A DNA stretch of 64,000 nucleotides from Zoogloea sp. (GTDB lineage Bacteria > Pseudomonadota > Gammaproteobacteria > Burkholderiales > Rhodocyclaceae). Below the pieces are notes generated by a model that was not told the DNA's origin, ran no database searches, and saw only the letters and a list, made by a program, of their open reading frames with translations. The position numbers and the translations under genes were made by a program. Shown piece by piece: positions 8,406 to 17,371 of the stretch. The DNA lies in NCBI RefSeq assembly GCF_023150065.1, contig NZ_JAKLLN010000006.1, positions 186,001-250,000 on the forward strand, written 5' to 3'. The number at the start of each line of letters is the position of its first letter. Within the stretch, counting starts at the first letter, position 1.

Positions 8406-9587
8406 TTACTGCCCCAGCAGCGCGTCCAGCATCTCGATCATCTGGTCGATCTCGCCCTCGCTCACATTGAGCGCCGGCATGAAGCGCAGCAGGTTGGGGC
8501 GGGGGGAGTTCAGGAGCAGGCCGACCGGGTTCTGCTCGAGGGCCGCCTTGACCAGGGCCGGGCCGCGGTCGCTGTCGAGCACCAGGGCGCGCAGCATGCC
8601 GCTGCCCCGTTCGCCGCCCAGGCTGTGGCGGGCGGAGAGCTCGAGCAGGCGCTTCGACAGGTATTCGCCCCGGGCGCGCACGCCGGCCAGGAAGCCGTCG
8701 GCCAGCAGGGTGCGCAGCACGGCCACGCCCACGGCGCTCATCAGCGGGTTGCCGTTGTAGGTGCCGCCCTGGTCGCCGGGCACGAAGCAGCAGATCTCTT
8801 CGCGGGCGAGGAGGGCGGCCAGGGGCACGCCGCCGCCGATGCCCTTGCCCAGGGTCATGATGTCGGGCTCGATGCCGGCGTGCTCGTAGGCAAACAGGCT
8901 GCCCGTGCGGCCGATGCCGGACTGCACTTCGTCCACGATCAGCAGCAGGCCGTGTTCGCGGGTGAGCTGGCGCAGGGCCTGCAGGAAGGCCGGGCTGGCG
9001 GGGATGACGCCGCCTTCCCCCTGCACGGGTTCGAGCATGATGGCCACGGTGCGCTCGTTGATCAGGGCCTTCACCGACTCGATGTCGTTGAGCCCGGCCT
9101 TGGGGAAGCCCGGCACCTGGGGGGCGAACAGGGTGTCCCAGCCGGCCTTGCCGGAGGCCGACATGGTGGCCAGGGTGCGGCCGTGGAAGCTGTGGTCGAA
9201 GGTGATGATCTCGTAGGCGCCGCCCTTGTGCACCTGGCCCCACTTGCGGGCCAGCTTGATGGCGCCCTCGTTGGCTTCGGCTCCGGTGTTGGCAAAGAAC
9301 ACCCGGTCGAACACCGAGTTGGCGGTGAGGAGGCCGGCCAGCTCGATCATCGGGCCGTTGTAGAAGGCCGGGCTGGGGTTGAGCAGGGTGCCGGCCTGGC
9401 GCACCAGGGCGTCGCGGATCTGGGGCGGACAGTGGCCGAGGCAATTGACGGCCCAGCCCTGGATGAAGTCCAGGTAGGACTTGCCCTGATGGTCGAACAG
9501 CCAGCTGCCTTCGCCTCGCACGAAGACGAGGTCGGGCCGGTTGGTGATGGTCATGAGGGCGTCGGTACTGTGGTCGCCGTAGTGCAC
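8406..9587 (-). CDS. Class III aminotransferase (acetylornithine/ornithine type)
   Basis: This PLP enzyme of about 393 residues has the fold-type I class III signature: the substrate/PLP region [19 protein letters not shown], the Asp of [14 protein letters not shown], and the PLP lysine in [10 protein letters not shown]. It resembles the beta-proteobacterial acetylornithine/aspartate aminotransferase family protein of similar length. The start is placed at GTG 9587, preceded by GGAG, because the resulting N-terminus (12 residues to the conserved Met in [11 protein letters not shown]) fits that family; an ATG at 9602 would add five residues. Its likely role is in arginine/ornithine metabolism, but substrate specificity in class III is hard to read from sequence. 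Confidence 0.8.
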   Translation of the reverse strand: MHYGDHSTDALMTITNRPDLVFVRGEGSWLFDHQGKSYLDFIQGWAVNCLGHCPPQIRDALVRQAGTLLNPSPAFYNGPMIELAGLLTANSVFDRVFFANTGAEANEGAIKLARKWGQVHKGGAYEIITFDHSFHGRTLATMSASGKAGWDTLFAPQVPGFPKAGLNDIESVKALINERTVAIMLEPVQGEGGVIPASPAFLQALRQLTREHGLLLIVDEVQSGIGRTGSLFAYEHAGIEPDIMTLGKGIGGGVPLAALLAREEICCFVPGDQGGTYNGNPLMSAVGVAVLRTLLADGFLAGVRARGEYLSKRLLELSARHSLGGERGSGMLRALVLDSDRGPALVKAALEQNPVGLLLNSPRPNLLRFMPALNVSEGEIDQMIEMLDALLGQ

Positions 9588-9651
9588 TGTTCTACTCCGC
9601 ATTCTTGGGGGTTGAGGGCAATGGGGTGCCCGAGGCCGAAAAGTGTAAACC

Positions 9652-10185
9652 TTAAGGCTTGGCCGTTGCGCGCGTATTGCTGCGGGGGGCGCGTTTGCGC
9701 TTCTCGGTGGCGCCGGGGGCCGGGCTGGCCGATGGCAGGCTGATGCGCTCCACCGGGCCGTGGGGGCCGGTGATGACCTTGTCGAGCACGGTGTACAGCT
9801 CGTCGATCAGCTCGCGCCCGAGGGCCTCCTCGAGCTTGCGGTACTGGGCCTGGATCAGCGGGGCGATCTCCTCCACCAGCTCGCTGCCCCGGGGGCTCAG
9901 GCGGACGATCACCCGGCGCTGGTCTTCGGGCACCCGGCTGCGGCTGATCACGCCCATGTCGTCCATGCGGGCCAGCACGCCGGCCAGGCTGGGGCTGAGG
10001 ATCTGGCAGATGTCGCAGATCTCCCAGGGTTCGAGCTGCTCGCGCTCGCTCAGCACGCGCAGGATGCGCCACTGCTGCTCGGTGAGCCCGAAGTGGTTGA
10101 GGATGGGGCGGAAGTGGCAGATCAGCTCCTCCCGGGCTTTCAGGAAAAGCTGGGGCAGGTTGCGGTAGGAAATCCTGCTCTGCAT
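9652..10185 (-). CDS. hpaR: MarR-family repressor, HpaR-like
   Basis: The protein has the MarR winged-helix core (about residues 30-135): [30 protein letters not shown] (recognition helix) and the wing [17 protein letters not shown]. The start [13 protein letters not shown] is typical of HpaR, the repressor of homoprotocatechuate/4-hydroxyphenylacetate operons, whose ligands are the arylacetates. The start was set at ATG 10185 ([11 protein letters not shown]); the frame is open further upstream but without family support. It is transcribed divergently from the HpaA-like activator, and the shared gap holds a copy of the putative operator. TATCAT on the minus strand (10239-10244) may be its -10. 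Confidence 0.88.
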   Translation of the reverse strand: MQSRISYRNLPQLFLKAREELICHFRPILNHFGLTEQQWRILRVLSEREQLEPWEICDICQILSPSLAGVLARMDDMGVISRSRVPEDQRRVIVRLSPRGSELVEEIAPLIQAQYRKLEEALGRELIDELYTVLDKVITGPHGPVERISLPSASPAPGATEKRKRAPRSNTRATAKP

Positions 10186-10248
10186 GGGGTGTCGTGCTCC
10201 TGTGATGGGGGAGCGGAGGCTCCCGTGACCAACGCCCAATGATACCTG

Positions 10249-10272
10249 TTGACTCCCTAACATCGGAGTGAT
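10249..10272 (+). promoter_or_regulatory. Putative HpaR operator, site A, between hpaR and hpaA
   Basis: TTGACT (10249-10254) is followed directly by CCCTAACATCGGAGTGAT. The inner inverted repeat ACTCC/GGAGT (10252-10256 and 10265-10269) fits a MarR dimer site. The same layout recurs at 29525 and 35481. Position in the divergent gap suggests autoregulation of hpaR and control of hpaA. Confidence 0.6.
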
Positions 10273-10283
10273 CTTCTTGCGGC

Positions 10284-11228
10284 ATGTCCGCCGTTGATCC
10301 TGCCGGCCGCTCCGTGGAGCGCCCCCCGTCCATCCCCGACATCCACATCACCCGGATCTACGAGGGGGATCCGGAGTGCGACGTGCATTACGAGACCTTC
10401 GGCCGGCTGGCCGAGATCTTCGGGCGCAACACGTCGGCCCACCGCCACTCGCGCTTCTACCAGGTACATCTGCTGGTGCGCGGCAGCATCAGCCTGCAGC
10501 TGGACGACCAGGCCTATTTTGCCGAGGCGCCGCTGGTCTTCATCACCCCGCCGGCCATCCCCCACGCGTTTTATTCCGAAGAGCACACCGACGGCCACGT
10601 GATCACCGTGCGCCAGGACGTGGTGCGGGCCTGGTACGCGTCCCTGCCCGGGCAGTGGCCGGAGGCCCAGCTGCGCGAGCCGGCTTTTCTGCCCCTGGGC
10701 GGGGCGGCCGGCGAAGTGCAGGCCGAGGCCGCCCGCCTGGTGCAGTTGGCCGAGCTGCTGCAGCAGGAGTTCGGCGGGCGCGGCAAAGGGCGCTCGGCGG
10801 CGGTGCAGGCCCTGGGCCTGTGCTTCTTCATCAGCCTCAACCGCCTGCTCGCCAGCCACGTGCCTGCGCAGCCTCTCAAGCGTGAGCGGGGCGAGGATCT
10901 GCGCATCTTCCTGAGCTTCTGCGACCTGGTCGAGGTGAGCTTCCGCGATCACCTGACCCTGCCTGACTACGCCCGCCAGCTGGCCGTCACCGAGGCCCGC
11001 CTCAACGATGTGTGCCGGCGCATGGCCAACCTGCCCTCCAAAGAGGTGGTCCACGACCGCCTGCTCCAGGAGGCGCGGCGCCTGCTGCGCTTCTCCACCA
11101 CCCCGGTCGGCGAGCTGTCCTACCAGCTCGGTTTTGCCGACCCGGCCTACTTCTCGCGCTTCTTCACCCGGCGGGTGGGCACCACGCCCAGCCAGTTCCG
11201 CATTCAGCACCAGGATCAGATCCGCTGA
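10284..11228 (+). CDS. hpaA: AraC-family activator with cupin sensor, HpaA-like
   Basis: The 314-residue protein has an N-terminal cupin ligand domain (about 20-140; RHSRFYQVHLLVRG, ITPPAIPHAF) and a C-terminal AraC double helix-turn-helix (about 210-310; LPDYARQLAVTEARLNDVCRR, ELSYQLGFADPAYFSRFF). HYETFGRLAEIFGRN near residue 37 is characteristic of HpaA, the 4-hydroxyphenylacetate-responsive activator of the hpaBC hydroxylase in enterobacteria. Here the next genes, 136 bases downstream, encode a phenol hydroxylase rather than HpaBC. No good ribosome site precedes ATG 10284; a GTG at 10314 is an alternative start. Confidence 0.85.
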   Translation: MSAVDPAGRSVERPPSIPDIHITRIYEGDPECDVHYETFGRLAEIFGRNTSAHRHSRFYQVHLLVRGSISLQLDDQAYFAEAPLVFITPPAIPHAFYSEEHTDGHVITVRQDVVRAWYASLPGQWPEAQLREPAFLPLGGAAGEVQAEAARLVQLAELLQQEFGGRGKGRSAAVQALGLCFFISLNRLLASHVPAQPLKRERGEDLRIFLSFCDLVEVSFRDHLTLPDYARQLAVTEARLNDVCRRMANLPSKEVVHDRLLQEARRLLRFSTTPVGELSYQLGFADPAYFSRFFTRRVGTTPSQFRIQHQDQIR

Positions 11229-11246
11229 TCCAGCCATAAACACCCC

Positions 11247-11302
11247 TGGCTTTGAAAAGTACAAGCCAAGGCGCTGATCGTCCATTCACTAACATATTAC
11301 TG
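11247..11302 (+). promoter_or_regulatory. Control region of the phenol hydroxylase operon, with putative operator site B
   Basis: Two signals lie in the 136-base gap. TGGCTT (11247-11252) and AAGCCA (11263-11268) form an inverted repeat that could bind an AraC-type activator. CACTAACATATTACTG (11287-11302) resembles the HpaR-type motif seen at 10255, 29531 and 35487, with two or three changes in its second half. No sigma-54 (-24/-12) element, as used by DmpR-type systems, is seen. Confidence 0.45.
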
Positions 11303-11364
11303 TTTGCTCTAATGCCCCCATGCCGGCGCGTTCGATGCCGGCCGTGCAACCAGGAGGCGGGGCC

Positions 11365-11613
11365 ATGGAAGACCAGCAGTTCGACGTGACGCGCAAGTTC
11401 GTGCGGGTGACCGGTGAGCGTGACGGCGGCCTGGTCGAGTTCGAGTTTTCGGTGGGGGAGCCCGAGCTGGCGGTGGAGCTGATCATGCCCCGCGCCGCCT
11501 TTGAGGCCTTCTGCGCCGACAACCGGGTGACCGTGCTGGACGCGGCATCGGCCCGCCCCGAGGGCGACTTTGCCTGGAACCTCCACGACGCCACCCACCA
11601 GCGCTTCCGCTGA
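11365..11613 (+). CDS. dmpK: Phenol hydroxylase assembly protein DmpK-like
   Basis: The 82-residue protein matches DmpK/PoxA/PhhK, the small subunit needed to assemble active iron-containing oxygenase. It has the family ending DFAWNLHDATHQRFR. The start is ATG 11365, seven bases after AGGAGG (11352-11357); a longer frame from 11320 has no ribosome site. It opens a compact six-gene operon ending at a terminator at 16031. Confidence 0.88.
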   Translation: MEDQQFDVTRKFVRVTGERDGGLVEFEFSVGEPELAVELIMPRAAFEAFCADNRVTVLDAASARPEGDFAWNLHDATHQRFR

Positions 11614-11662
11614 GCCCGCCCCAGGCCCCCGCTACCCGACACCCGAGGAGTAGGAGAACACA

Positions 11663-12655
11663 ATGAGCATGGATCTTCGCACCATCACCATCGAGCCCCT
11701 ACGGCAGACCTTCGGCCACCTGGCCCGGCGCATGGGGGCCGACAAGCCGGCCTCCCGCTACATGGAAGGCACGATGGACCTGCAGCCGGTGGAGAACTAC
11801 CACTACCGCCCCACCTGGGACCCGTCCCACGACATCTTCGACCCCACCCGCACCCGCGTCACCATGAAGGACTGGTACGCGCTCAAGGACCCGCGCCAGT
11901 TCTTCTACGGCGCCTGGACCCTGGCCCGGGGCCGCATGCAGGAGACCGCCACCGCCGACTTCGACCTGGCCGAGGAGATGGGCCTCGCGGCGGGCTACCC
12001 CGCCGACGGCAAGGCCGTGGTCAATCAGGTGCTGCTGCCCCTGCGCCATGTGGCCTGGGGTTCCAACATCAACAACTCCTACATCGCCGCCTACAGCTAC
12101 GGCATCGCCATCTCCCAGGCCACCGCCTACGCCTGCATGGATCAGCTCGGCATCGCCCAGTTCATCACCCGCCTGGCCATCTCCCTGGACGAGATCGACG
12201 CCCTGGCCGAGGCCAAGCAGGCCTGGCTGAAGGCACCGGCCTGGCAAGGGCTGCGGCATTACATCGAGGACCAGATGGTCATGGATGACTGGTTCGAGCT
12301 CTTCGTGGCCCAGAACTTCGCCCTCGAGGGCCTGCTCTTTCCGCTCATCTACGACAAGCTCAACGACCGGCTCAACGCCGCCCACGGCCCGGTGATGACC
12401 CTGCTCACCCGCTTTCAGCGCGAGTGGTACGCCGAAAACGTGAAGTGGGTGGACGCCGTGCTCAAGGCTGCCGCCGCCGACAACCCCGCCAACAAGGCCC
12501 TGCTGGGCGAGTGGATCCGCGCGGCCCGCCAGCGCTCCATCGAGGTGCTCACCCCGGTGGCCGAACTGGGCTTCGGTGCCGAGGGCGCCGCCGTCCTGGA
12601 CGAGGTCGTCCAGCAACTCGATGCCCGCGCCGCCAAGGCCGGCATCCCCCTGTAA
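11663..12655 (+). CDS. dmpL: Multicomponent phenol hydroxylase, beta oxygenase subunit
   Basis: This 330-residue protein is the non-catalytic beta subunit (DmpL/PhhL, P1) of the alpha2-beta2-gamma2 bacterial multicomponent monooxygenase. The helical ferritin-like fold is shown by blocks such as NYHYRPTWDP, QVLLPLRHVAWGSNINNSY and WFELFVAQNFALEGLLFPLIYD; the diiron ligands are absent, as expected of this subunit. It is 49 bases after dmpK and 11 bases before dmpM. Confidence 0.93.
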   Translation: MSMDLRTITIEPLRQTFGHLARRMGADKPASRYMEGTMDLQPVENYHYRPTWDPSHDIFDPTRTRVTMKDWYALKDPRQFFYGAWTLARGRMQETATADFDLAEEMGLAAGYPADGKAVVNQVLLPLRHVAWGSNINNSYIAAYSYGIAISQATAYACMDQLGIAQFITRLAISLDEIDALAEAKQAWLKAPAWQGLRHYIEDQMVMDDWFELFVAQNFALEGLLFPLIYDKLNDRLNAAHGPVMTLLTRFQREWYAENVKWVDAVLKAAAADNPANKALLGEWIRAARQRSIEVLTPVAELGFGAEGAAVLDEVVQQLDARAAKAGIPL

Positions 12656-12666
12656 AGAGGCTCCCC

Positions 12667-12939
12667 ATGACATCCAACGCCTTCATCGCGTTTCAGAAGA
12701 ACGAAGAGACCCGCTGCATCGTCGAGGCCATCGTCGAGGACAACCCCGCTGCCGTGGTGGTGGATCAGCCCGCCATGGTCAAGGTGGACGTGCCTGGCCG
12801 CCTGGTCATCAAGCGCGCCACCGTGGAAGAAAAGATGGGTCGCGACTTCGACCTGCAGGAGCTGCAGCTCCACCTGATCACCATCTCCGGCCACCTGGAC
12901 GAGAGCGACGACGAGTTCGTCCTGTCCTGGCAGCGCTGA
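12667..12939 (+). CDS. dmpM: Phenol hydroxylase regulatory (effector) protein
   Basis: The 90-residue protein is the cofactor-free coupling protein (DmpM/P2), which binds the oxygenase and tunes the diiron centre. It carries NAFIAFQKNEETRCIVEAI and the block MGRDFDLQELQLHLITISG typical of the family. The start at ATG 12667 follows AGAGG by seven bases; the open frame runs far upstream inside dmpL and should not be used. Confidence 0.92.
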   Translation: MTSNAFIAFQKNEETRCIVEAIVEDNPAAVVVDQPAMVKVDVPGRLVIKRATVEEKMGRDFDLQELQLHLITISGHLDESDDEFVLSWQR

Positions 12940-12962
12940 ACCGACACCCAAGGAGAGACAGC

Positions 12963-14507
12963 ATGGACATGAAAGTTGCCAAGAAGCTCGGCCTCAAGGA
13001 GCGCTACACCATGATGACCCGGGATCTGGCCTGGGACACCACCTTCCAGCCGATGGACAAGGTCTTCCCCCAGGTGGGCTACGAAGGCATCAAGATTCAC
13101 GACTGGGACAAGTGGGAAGACCCCTTCCGCCTGACCATGGACGCCTACTGGAAATACCAGGCCGAGAAGGAGCGCAAGCTCTACGCCATTCTCGATGCCT
13201 TCAACCAGAACAACGGCCACCTGTCGGTTACCGACGCCCGCTACATCAACGTGCTCAAGCTCTTCCTGGGCTCCACCCCGCCGCTGGAACTGATGGCTGC
13301 CCGCGGCTTCAGCATGGTGGCCCGCCAGATGGTCGGCGCCGGCCCCCGCGTGGCCTGCATGATGCAGTCGGTGGATGAGTACCGCCACTTCCAGACCCAG
13401 ATCCACTCCATCAGCAACTACAACCGCTTCTACAACGGCCTGGACGAGTTCGCCCACCAGCAGTCGCGCATGTGGTACCTGTCGGACGGCAAGTCCTTCT
13501 TCGACGACGCCATCACCGCCGGCCCCTTCGAGTTCATGGTGGCCATCGGCTTCGCCTTCGAATACGTGCTGACCAACATCCTGTTCGTGCCCTTCATCTC
13601 GGGTGCCGCCTACAACGGCGACATGGCCGCCATGACCGTGGGCTTCTCGGCCCAGTCGGACGAGGCCCGCCACATGACCCTGGGCCTGGAGTGCATCAAG
13701 TTCATGCTCGAACAGGACCCGGACAACCTGCCCATCGTGCAGCGCTGGATCGACAAATGGACCTGGCGCGGCACCCGCAAGCTGGCTTCGGTGGGCATGA
13801 TGATGGACTACATGCTGCCCAAGCGGATCATGAGCTTCAAGGAAGCCTGGGAGATCTACTTCGAGCAGAACGGCACCGCCCTGTTCACCGATCTGGCCCG
13901 CTACGGCATCAAGGTGCCCAAGTGCTTCGAGCAGACCATCGAGGAGAAGGAGCACATCACCCACCAGTCGTGGATCGGCTTCTACATGAAGCCCGACGCC
14001 ACCCCCTTCCATACCTGGATGCCCCAGCCGGAAGAGCTCGACTGGCTGTCCGAGAAATACCCCAACACCTTCGACAAGTACTACCGCCCGGTGTACGAGT
14101 ACTGGATCGAGCAGGAGAAGGCCGGCAACCGCTTCAACAACAAGACCCAGCCCATGAACTGCCAGGTCTGCGTGTCCACCATCAAGTTCAACGAGCCCGG
14201 CGACCCGATGGAGATGTGCTTCCGCGAGACGGAGTACAAGGGCGAGAAGTTCCACTTCTGCTCCGACCACTGCAAGGAGATCTTCGAGGACGAACCCGAG
14301 AAGTACGTGCAGACCTTCATCTCGTCCCACGCCGCCCTGCAGGGCAAGTGCGAGCCTGAAGGCACCGACGTGAATGCCCACGACTACCGCCCGGGCGCCC
14401 GCATGCACGCCTACTGGCGCATGGACAAGCGCGCCAGCGGCGACTTCAACGGCTCGGAAGACCAGAAGAACTTTGCCAAGTGGCGCGCCCAGGCCACCCG
14501 GAACTGA
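12963..14507 (+). CDS. dmpN: Multicomponent phenol hydroxylase, diiron alpha subunit
   Basis: The 514-residue catalytic subunit carries both carboxylate-bridged diiron motifs, DEYRH (about residue 138) and DEARH (about residue 235). A C-terminal YHS-type zinc site (MNCQVCV and FCSDHCKEIFEDEPEKYV) is also present, as in DmpN. It hydroxylates aromatic rings with molecular oxygen, using electrons from DmpP and coupling by DmpM. The start is ATG 12963 after AGGAGA; the frame extends upstream only by chance. Its context beside HpaA-like and hpa genes suggests a phenolic arylacetate or arylamine rather than simple phenol as the natural substrate. Confidence 0.95.
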   Translation: MDMKVAKKLGLKERYTMMTRDLAWDTTFQPMDKVFPQVGYEGIKIHDWDKWEDPFRLTMDAYWKYQAEKERKLYAILDAFNQNNGHLSVTDARYINVLKLFLGSTPPLELMAARGFSMVARQMVGAGPRVACMMQSVDEYRHFQTQIHSISNYNRFYNGLDEFAHQQSRMWYLSDGKSFFDDAITAGPFEFMVAIGFAFEYVLTNILFVPFISGAAYNGDMAAMTVGFSAQSDEARHMTLGLECIKFMLEQDPDNLPIVQRWIDKWTWRGTRKLASVGMMMDYMLPKRIMSFKEAWEIYFEQNGTALFTDLARYGIKVPKCFEQTIEEKEHITHQSWIGFYMKPDATPFHTWMPQPEELDWLSEKYPNTFDKYYRPVYEYWIEQEKAGNRFNNKTQPMNCQVCVSTIKFNEPGDPMEMCFRETEYKGEKFHFCSDHCKEIFEDEPEKYVQTFISSHAALQGKCEPEGTDVNAHDYRPGARMHAYWRMDKRASGDFNGSEDQKNFAKWRAQATRN

Positions 14508-14518
14508 GGAGCACGATC

Positions 14519-14881
14519 ATGACCCAGCTGAAAACCCTGGCCCCCTACGACTTCCCCTCCAGCGACGCTGTCGACAACTACGCCGGCCGCCAGCTGCTGT
14601 ACATCAACTGGGAGCGTCACCGCATGTTCTCCCGGCCCTTCGTGCTGGCCCTGCCGCCGGAGACCCTGTTTGGCGAGATCATCGACACCCACATGACAGA
14701 CTGCTTCAGCTATCACCCCGACTGGGCGCAGATCGACTGGAGCGCGGTGCAGTGGCTCAACGGCAGCCGCCCGGTCGTGCTCGATCGCAACAAGAGCCTG
14801 GCGGACAACGGCATCGGTCACAAGGACCTGATCCGCTTCATCACCCCCGGTCTCGACGGCATCGCCGGCTCGGGCTACTGA
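14519..14881 (+). CDS. dmpO: Phenol hydroxylase gamma subunit
   Basis: The 120-residue protein is the small gamma subunit (DmpO/P4) of the oxygenase. It shows KTLAPYDFPSSDAVDNYAGRQLLYINWERH and the ending RFITPGLDGIAGSGY-like C-terminus in split blocks typical of the family. ATG 14519 lies seven bases after GAGGAG. It is 11 bases downstream of dmpN and 10 bases upstream of dmpP. Confidence 0.92.
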   Translation: MTQLKTLAPYDFPSSDAVDNYAGRQLLYINWERHRMFSRPFVLALPPETLFGEIIDTHMTDCFSYHPDWAQIDWSAVQWLNGSRPVVLDRNKSLADNGIGHKDLIRFITPGLDGIAGSGY

Positions 14882-14891
14882 GGACGGCAGC

Positions 14892-15953
14892 ATGAGTTAC
14901 GAGCTGACCATCGAGCCCCTCGGCCGCAGCATCGAGGTCGAGGAGGGCCAGACCATCCTCGACGCCGCCCTGCGCGCCGGCATCTTCCTGCCCCACGCCT
15001 GTGGCCAGGGCTACTGCGCCACCTGCAAGGTCACCGTGACCGATGGCGAGGTGGACCAGGGCAACGCCTCCAACTTCGCCCTGATGGACTACGAGCGTGA
15101 CGAAGGCAAGGTGCTGGCCTGCTGCGCAAAGCTCGAGTCCGACCTGGTCATCGAGGCCGAGATCGAGACCGACGACGACGCCCGCGACATCCCGGTGCGG
15201 GACTATCACGGCGTGGTGAGCCGCATCGAAGACCTGACGCCCACCATCAAGGGCGTGTGGATCACCCTCGATGACGGTGAGCACCTGGACTTCCAGGCCG
15301 GCCAATATGTGAACCTGCAGCTGCCCAATGACATGGGCGTGCGCGCCTTCTCCCTGGCCAACCCGCCTTCGGCGGGCAACGAGGTGGAGCTGAACATCCG
15401 CATCGTCCCCGGCGGGGCAGGCACCACCTGGATCCACCAGTCTCTCGGGGTGGGAGACCGCCTGTCTCTCAGCGGGCCCTACGGGCGCTTCTTCGTGCGC
15501 CGCTCGGCAGGCCTGCCGTCCCTGTTCATGGCTGGTGGTTCCGGCCTGTCGAGCCCGCGCTCCATGATCCTCGACCTGCTGGAAAGCGGCAGCCCCGAGC
15601 CGATCACCCTGGTCTACGGCGCCCGCAACCAGGCCGAGCTGTACTACCACGACGCCTTCCTGGCTCTGGCGGCGCAGCACCCGGGCTTCAGCTATGTGCC
15701 GGCCTTGTCCGAGGAGCCCGCCGACAGCGACTGGAGCGGCTTCCGCGGCTATGTGCATGAGGCCGCCCGGGCCCACTTCGACAATGACTTCCGCGGCCAC
15801 AAGGCCTACCTGTGCGGCCCCCCGATCATGATCGAGGCCTGCATTTCGACGCTGATGCAGGGGCGCCTGTTCGAGCGGGACATCTACACCGAAAAGTTCT
15901 TTTCCGCCGCCGACGCCCAGCAGGTGCGCAGCCCCCTGTTCAAACGCGTCTGA
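14892..15953 (+). CDS. dmpP: Phenol hydroxylase reductase (2Fe-2S/FAD/NADH)
   Basis: The 353-residue electron-transfer component has an N-terminal plant-type ferredoxin with cysteines in CGQGYCATC (about residues 37-45) and a fourth in LACCAK (about 77). The FAD domain (about 105-205) has RAFSLANPP and the NAD domain (about 210-340) has LFMAGGSGLSSPRSMI and YLCGPPIMIEA. It passes electrons from NADH to the diiron alpha subunit. It is the last gene of the operon: no dmpQ ferredoxin or dmpB catechol dioxygenase follows. Confidence 0.95.
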   Translation: MSYELTIEPLGRSIEVEEGQTILDAALRAGIFLPHACGQGYCATCKVTVTDGEVDQGNASNFALMDYERDEGKVLACCAKLESDLVIEAEIETDDDARDIPVRDYHGVVSRIEDLTPTIKGVWITLDDGEHLDFQAGQYVNLQLPNDMGVRAFSLANPPSAGNEVELNIRIVPGGAGTTWIHQSLGVGDRLSLSGPYGRFFVRRSAGLPSLFMAGGSGLSSPRSMILDLLESGSPEPITLVYGARNQAELYYHDAFLALAAQHPGFSYVPALSEEPADSDWSGFRGYVHEAARAHFDNDFRGHKAYLCGPPIMIEACISTLMQGRLFERDIYTEKFFSAADAQQVRSPLFKRV

Positions 15954-15993
15954 TCTCCCTCCCTGTTCCGTCCTCTCCCGGGACGGCTTGAAT

Positions 15994-16031
15994 CGGGTAT
16001 CCGCCCTGGTGGTGGATACCCGTTTTTTTTT
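15994..16031 (+). terminator. Rho-independent terminator of the dmp operon
   Basis: A perfect nine-base stem CGGGTATCC/GGATACCCG (15994-16002 and 16014-16022) is followed by nine T residues. It fits directly after dmpP, and confirms that the operon has six genes. Confidence 0.93.
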
Positions 16032-16224
16032 GGCTTTTCCCCTTGCGGGCTCTCCAGCCCGCCCTGCCGCCTTCTTCTGGTGCAGCGGGCGCCTCCCTGG
16101 TGCTCCGACCCCCCGGGCTTCCGTACGCAGATCTCAAAAAATCAACACCTTAGGGATCAGGCACGCTCCGCGTTCCGCTTGGACGGCTTCTTGCTTTGTT
16201 GCGCTGCACATTGACGAATCCGCC

Positions 16225-16246
16225 CATATTACTAATATGTTAATAA
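16225..16246 (+). promoter_or_regulatory. AT-rich palindrome, putative operator site C
   Basis: CATATTACTAATATG (16225-16239) is a perfect 15-base palindrome in an otherwise GC-rich gap. Read on the minus strand, 16229-16246 gives TTATTAACATATTAGTAA, close to site B and to the HpaR-like motif. It lies 35 bases before the EutR-like regulator. The rest of the 15954-16280 gap holds only the dmp terminator. Confidence 0.45.
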
Positions 16247-16280
16247 TTAAACATGACGTAACCGCTTTCGGAGAGCGTAA

Positions 16281-17279
16281 ATGAACCTGATCCTTGAATC
16301 TGCCGTCGGGCATGGCGCGGTCCGGTACCGCGAGAGCCGCAACGCCGATGTGGACCAGCAGGCCGCTGCGCTCATCTACGAGCGCTGGGGGCAGCGTTAC
16401 GACCAGCTCTCCCCGGGGCGCTTCGCCGGCTCCATGGACGAGATCCAGCTGCCCGCCCTGACCCTGATCCGCGAGACCAGCAACCGGGTGATCCTGCAGA
16501 AGGGCTGCACGCCGCCGGGGGTGTTCGCCATCGGCGCCGTGCTCAGCCAGGAGGATCACGGCTATCACTGCGGCGAGCTCATGCGGCCGCGCTCGGCGGC
16601 CCTGCTCGACCCGAAGACCGAGTTCGAGATCCGGACCCCCGAGAGTTTCGACCTGGTGGCGGCCGTGTTCTCGCCGCGGGAGCTGTGCGCCCATCTCGAC
16701 GACCCGACCATCGATCACCGGGAGCTTGAGAACGACCTGCTCAAGAGCGCCAAGATCATCGATCGGGCCTACCCGGGCCTGCTCGCCGATTTTCTGCTGC
16801 GGGCCTTCGAGAGCAGCCGCGAGAACTCGGAATACCTGCTGATCCCCTCCAACCTCAAGCAGCTGGCGGAGGAGTTCTATGCCCTGCTCAACGAAACGGT
16901 CAGCGCGGGGCAGGGGGCGCAGGCTGCCGGGGTGTGCCCCAACCGGGAGCGCATCGTGCGCCGGGTGCGGCGCTTTCTGGATGCCAACCCCGAGTCGGCC
17001 CTCAGCATCACCGACATCTGCGACGAGGTCGGGGTGACGCGCCGGACCTTGCAGAACGCCATCCAGGAGGTCTTCGGCATCTCGCCCCAGCACTACCTCA
17101 AGGCGATCCGCCTCAACGGCTTCCGCCGCGCCCTCAAGGCCCGCGACCCCCTGCGCGAATCCATCGGCGACGTGGCGGCGCACTGGGGCTTCTGGCACCT
17201 GTCCCAGCTGGCCCAGGACTATCGCCGCCTGTTCGGCGAACTGCCGTCCCAGACGGGCACCCGCCGGCTCCATTCCTGA
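16281..17279 (+). CDS. AraC-family regulator, EutR-like
   Basis: The 332-residue protein has an N-terminal sensor domain without an evident cupin and a C-terminal AraC double helix-turn-helix (about 225-325: ALSITDICDEVGVTRRTLQNAIQEVFGISPQHYLKAIRLNGFR in split form and HWGFWHLSQLAQDYRRLFGELPS). The HTH resembles EutR, the ethanolamine-responsive activator, so an amine ligand is plausible. It is 92 bases upstream of the aromatic amine dehydrogenase operon in the same direction, which makes it the prime candidate activator of that operon. ATG 16281 was chosen; the frame begins there. Confidence 0.82.
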   Translation: MNLILESAVGHGAVRYRESRNADVDQQAAALIYERWGQRYDQLSPGRFAGSMDEIQLPALTLIRETSNRVILQKGCTPPGVFAIGAVLSQEDHGYHCGELMRPRSAALLDPKTEFEIRTPESFDLVAAVFSPRELCAHLDDPTIDHRELENDLLKSAKIIDRAYPGLLADFLLRAFESSRENSEYLLIPSNLKQLAEEFYALLNETVSAGQGAQAAGVCPNRERIVRRVRRFLDANPESALSITDICDEVGVTRRTLQNAIQEVFGISPQHYLKAIRLNGFRRALKARDPLRESIGDVAAHWGFWHLSQLAQDYRRLFGELPSQTGTRRLHS

Positions 17280-17371
17280 CGCCCGTTTTTTTCCAATTCT
17301 TGATACAGCCTCCCGGGAGCGCCGCCAGATACTGACCCCGCATTCTCAACAGAGTCGAGCGAGGTCGGAAG

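Noticed and set aside
11320-11364. Extended N-terminus of dmpK from ATG 11320
   Set aside because: The added 15 residues match nothing in the family and lack a ribosome site, while ATG 11365 has AGGAGG seven bases upstream.
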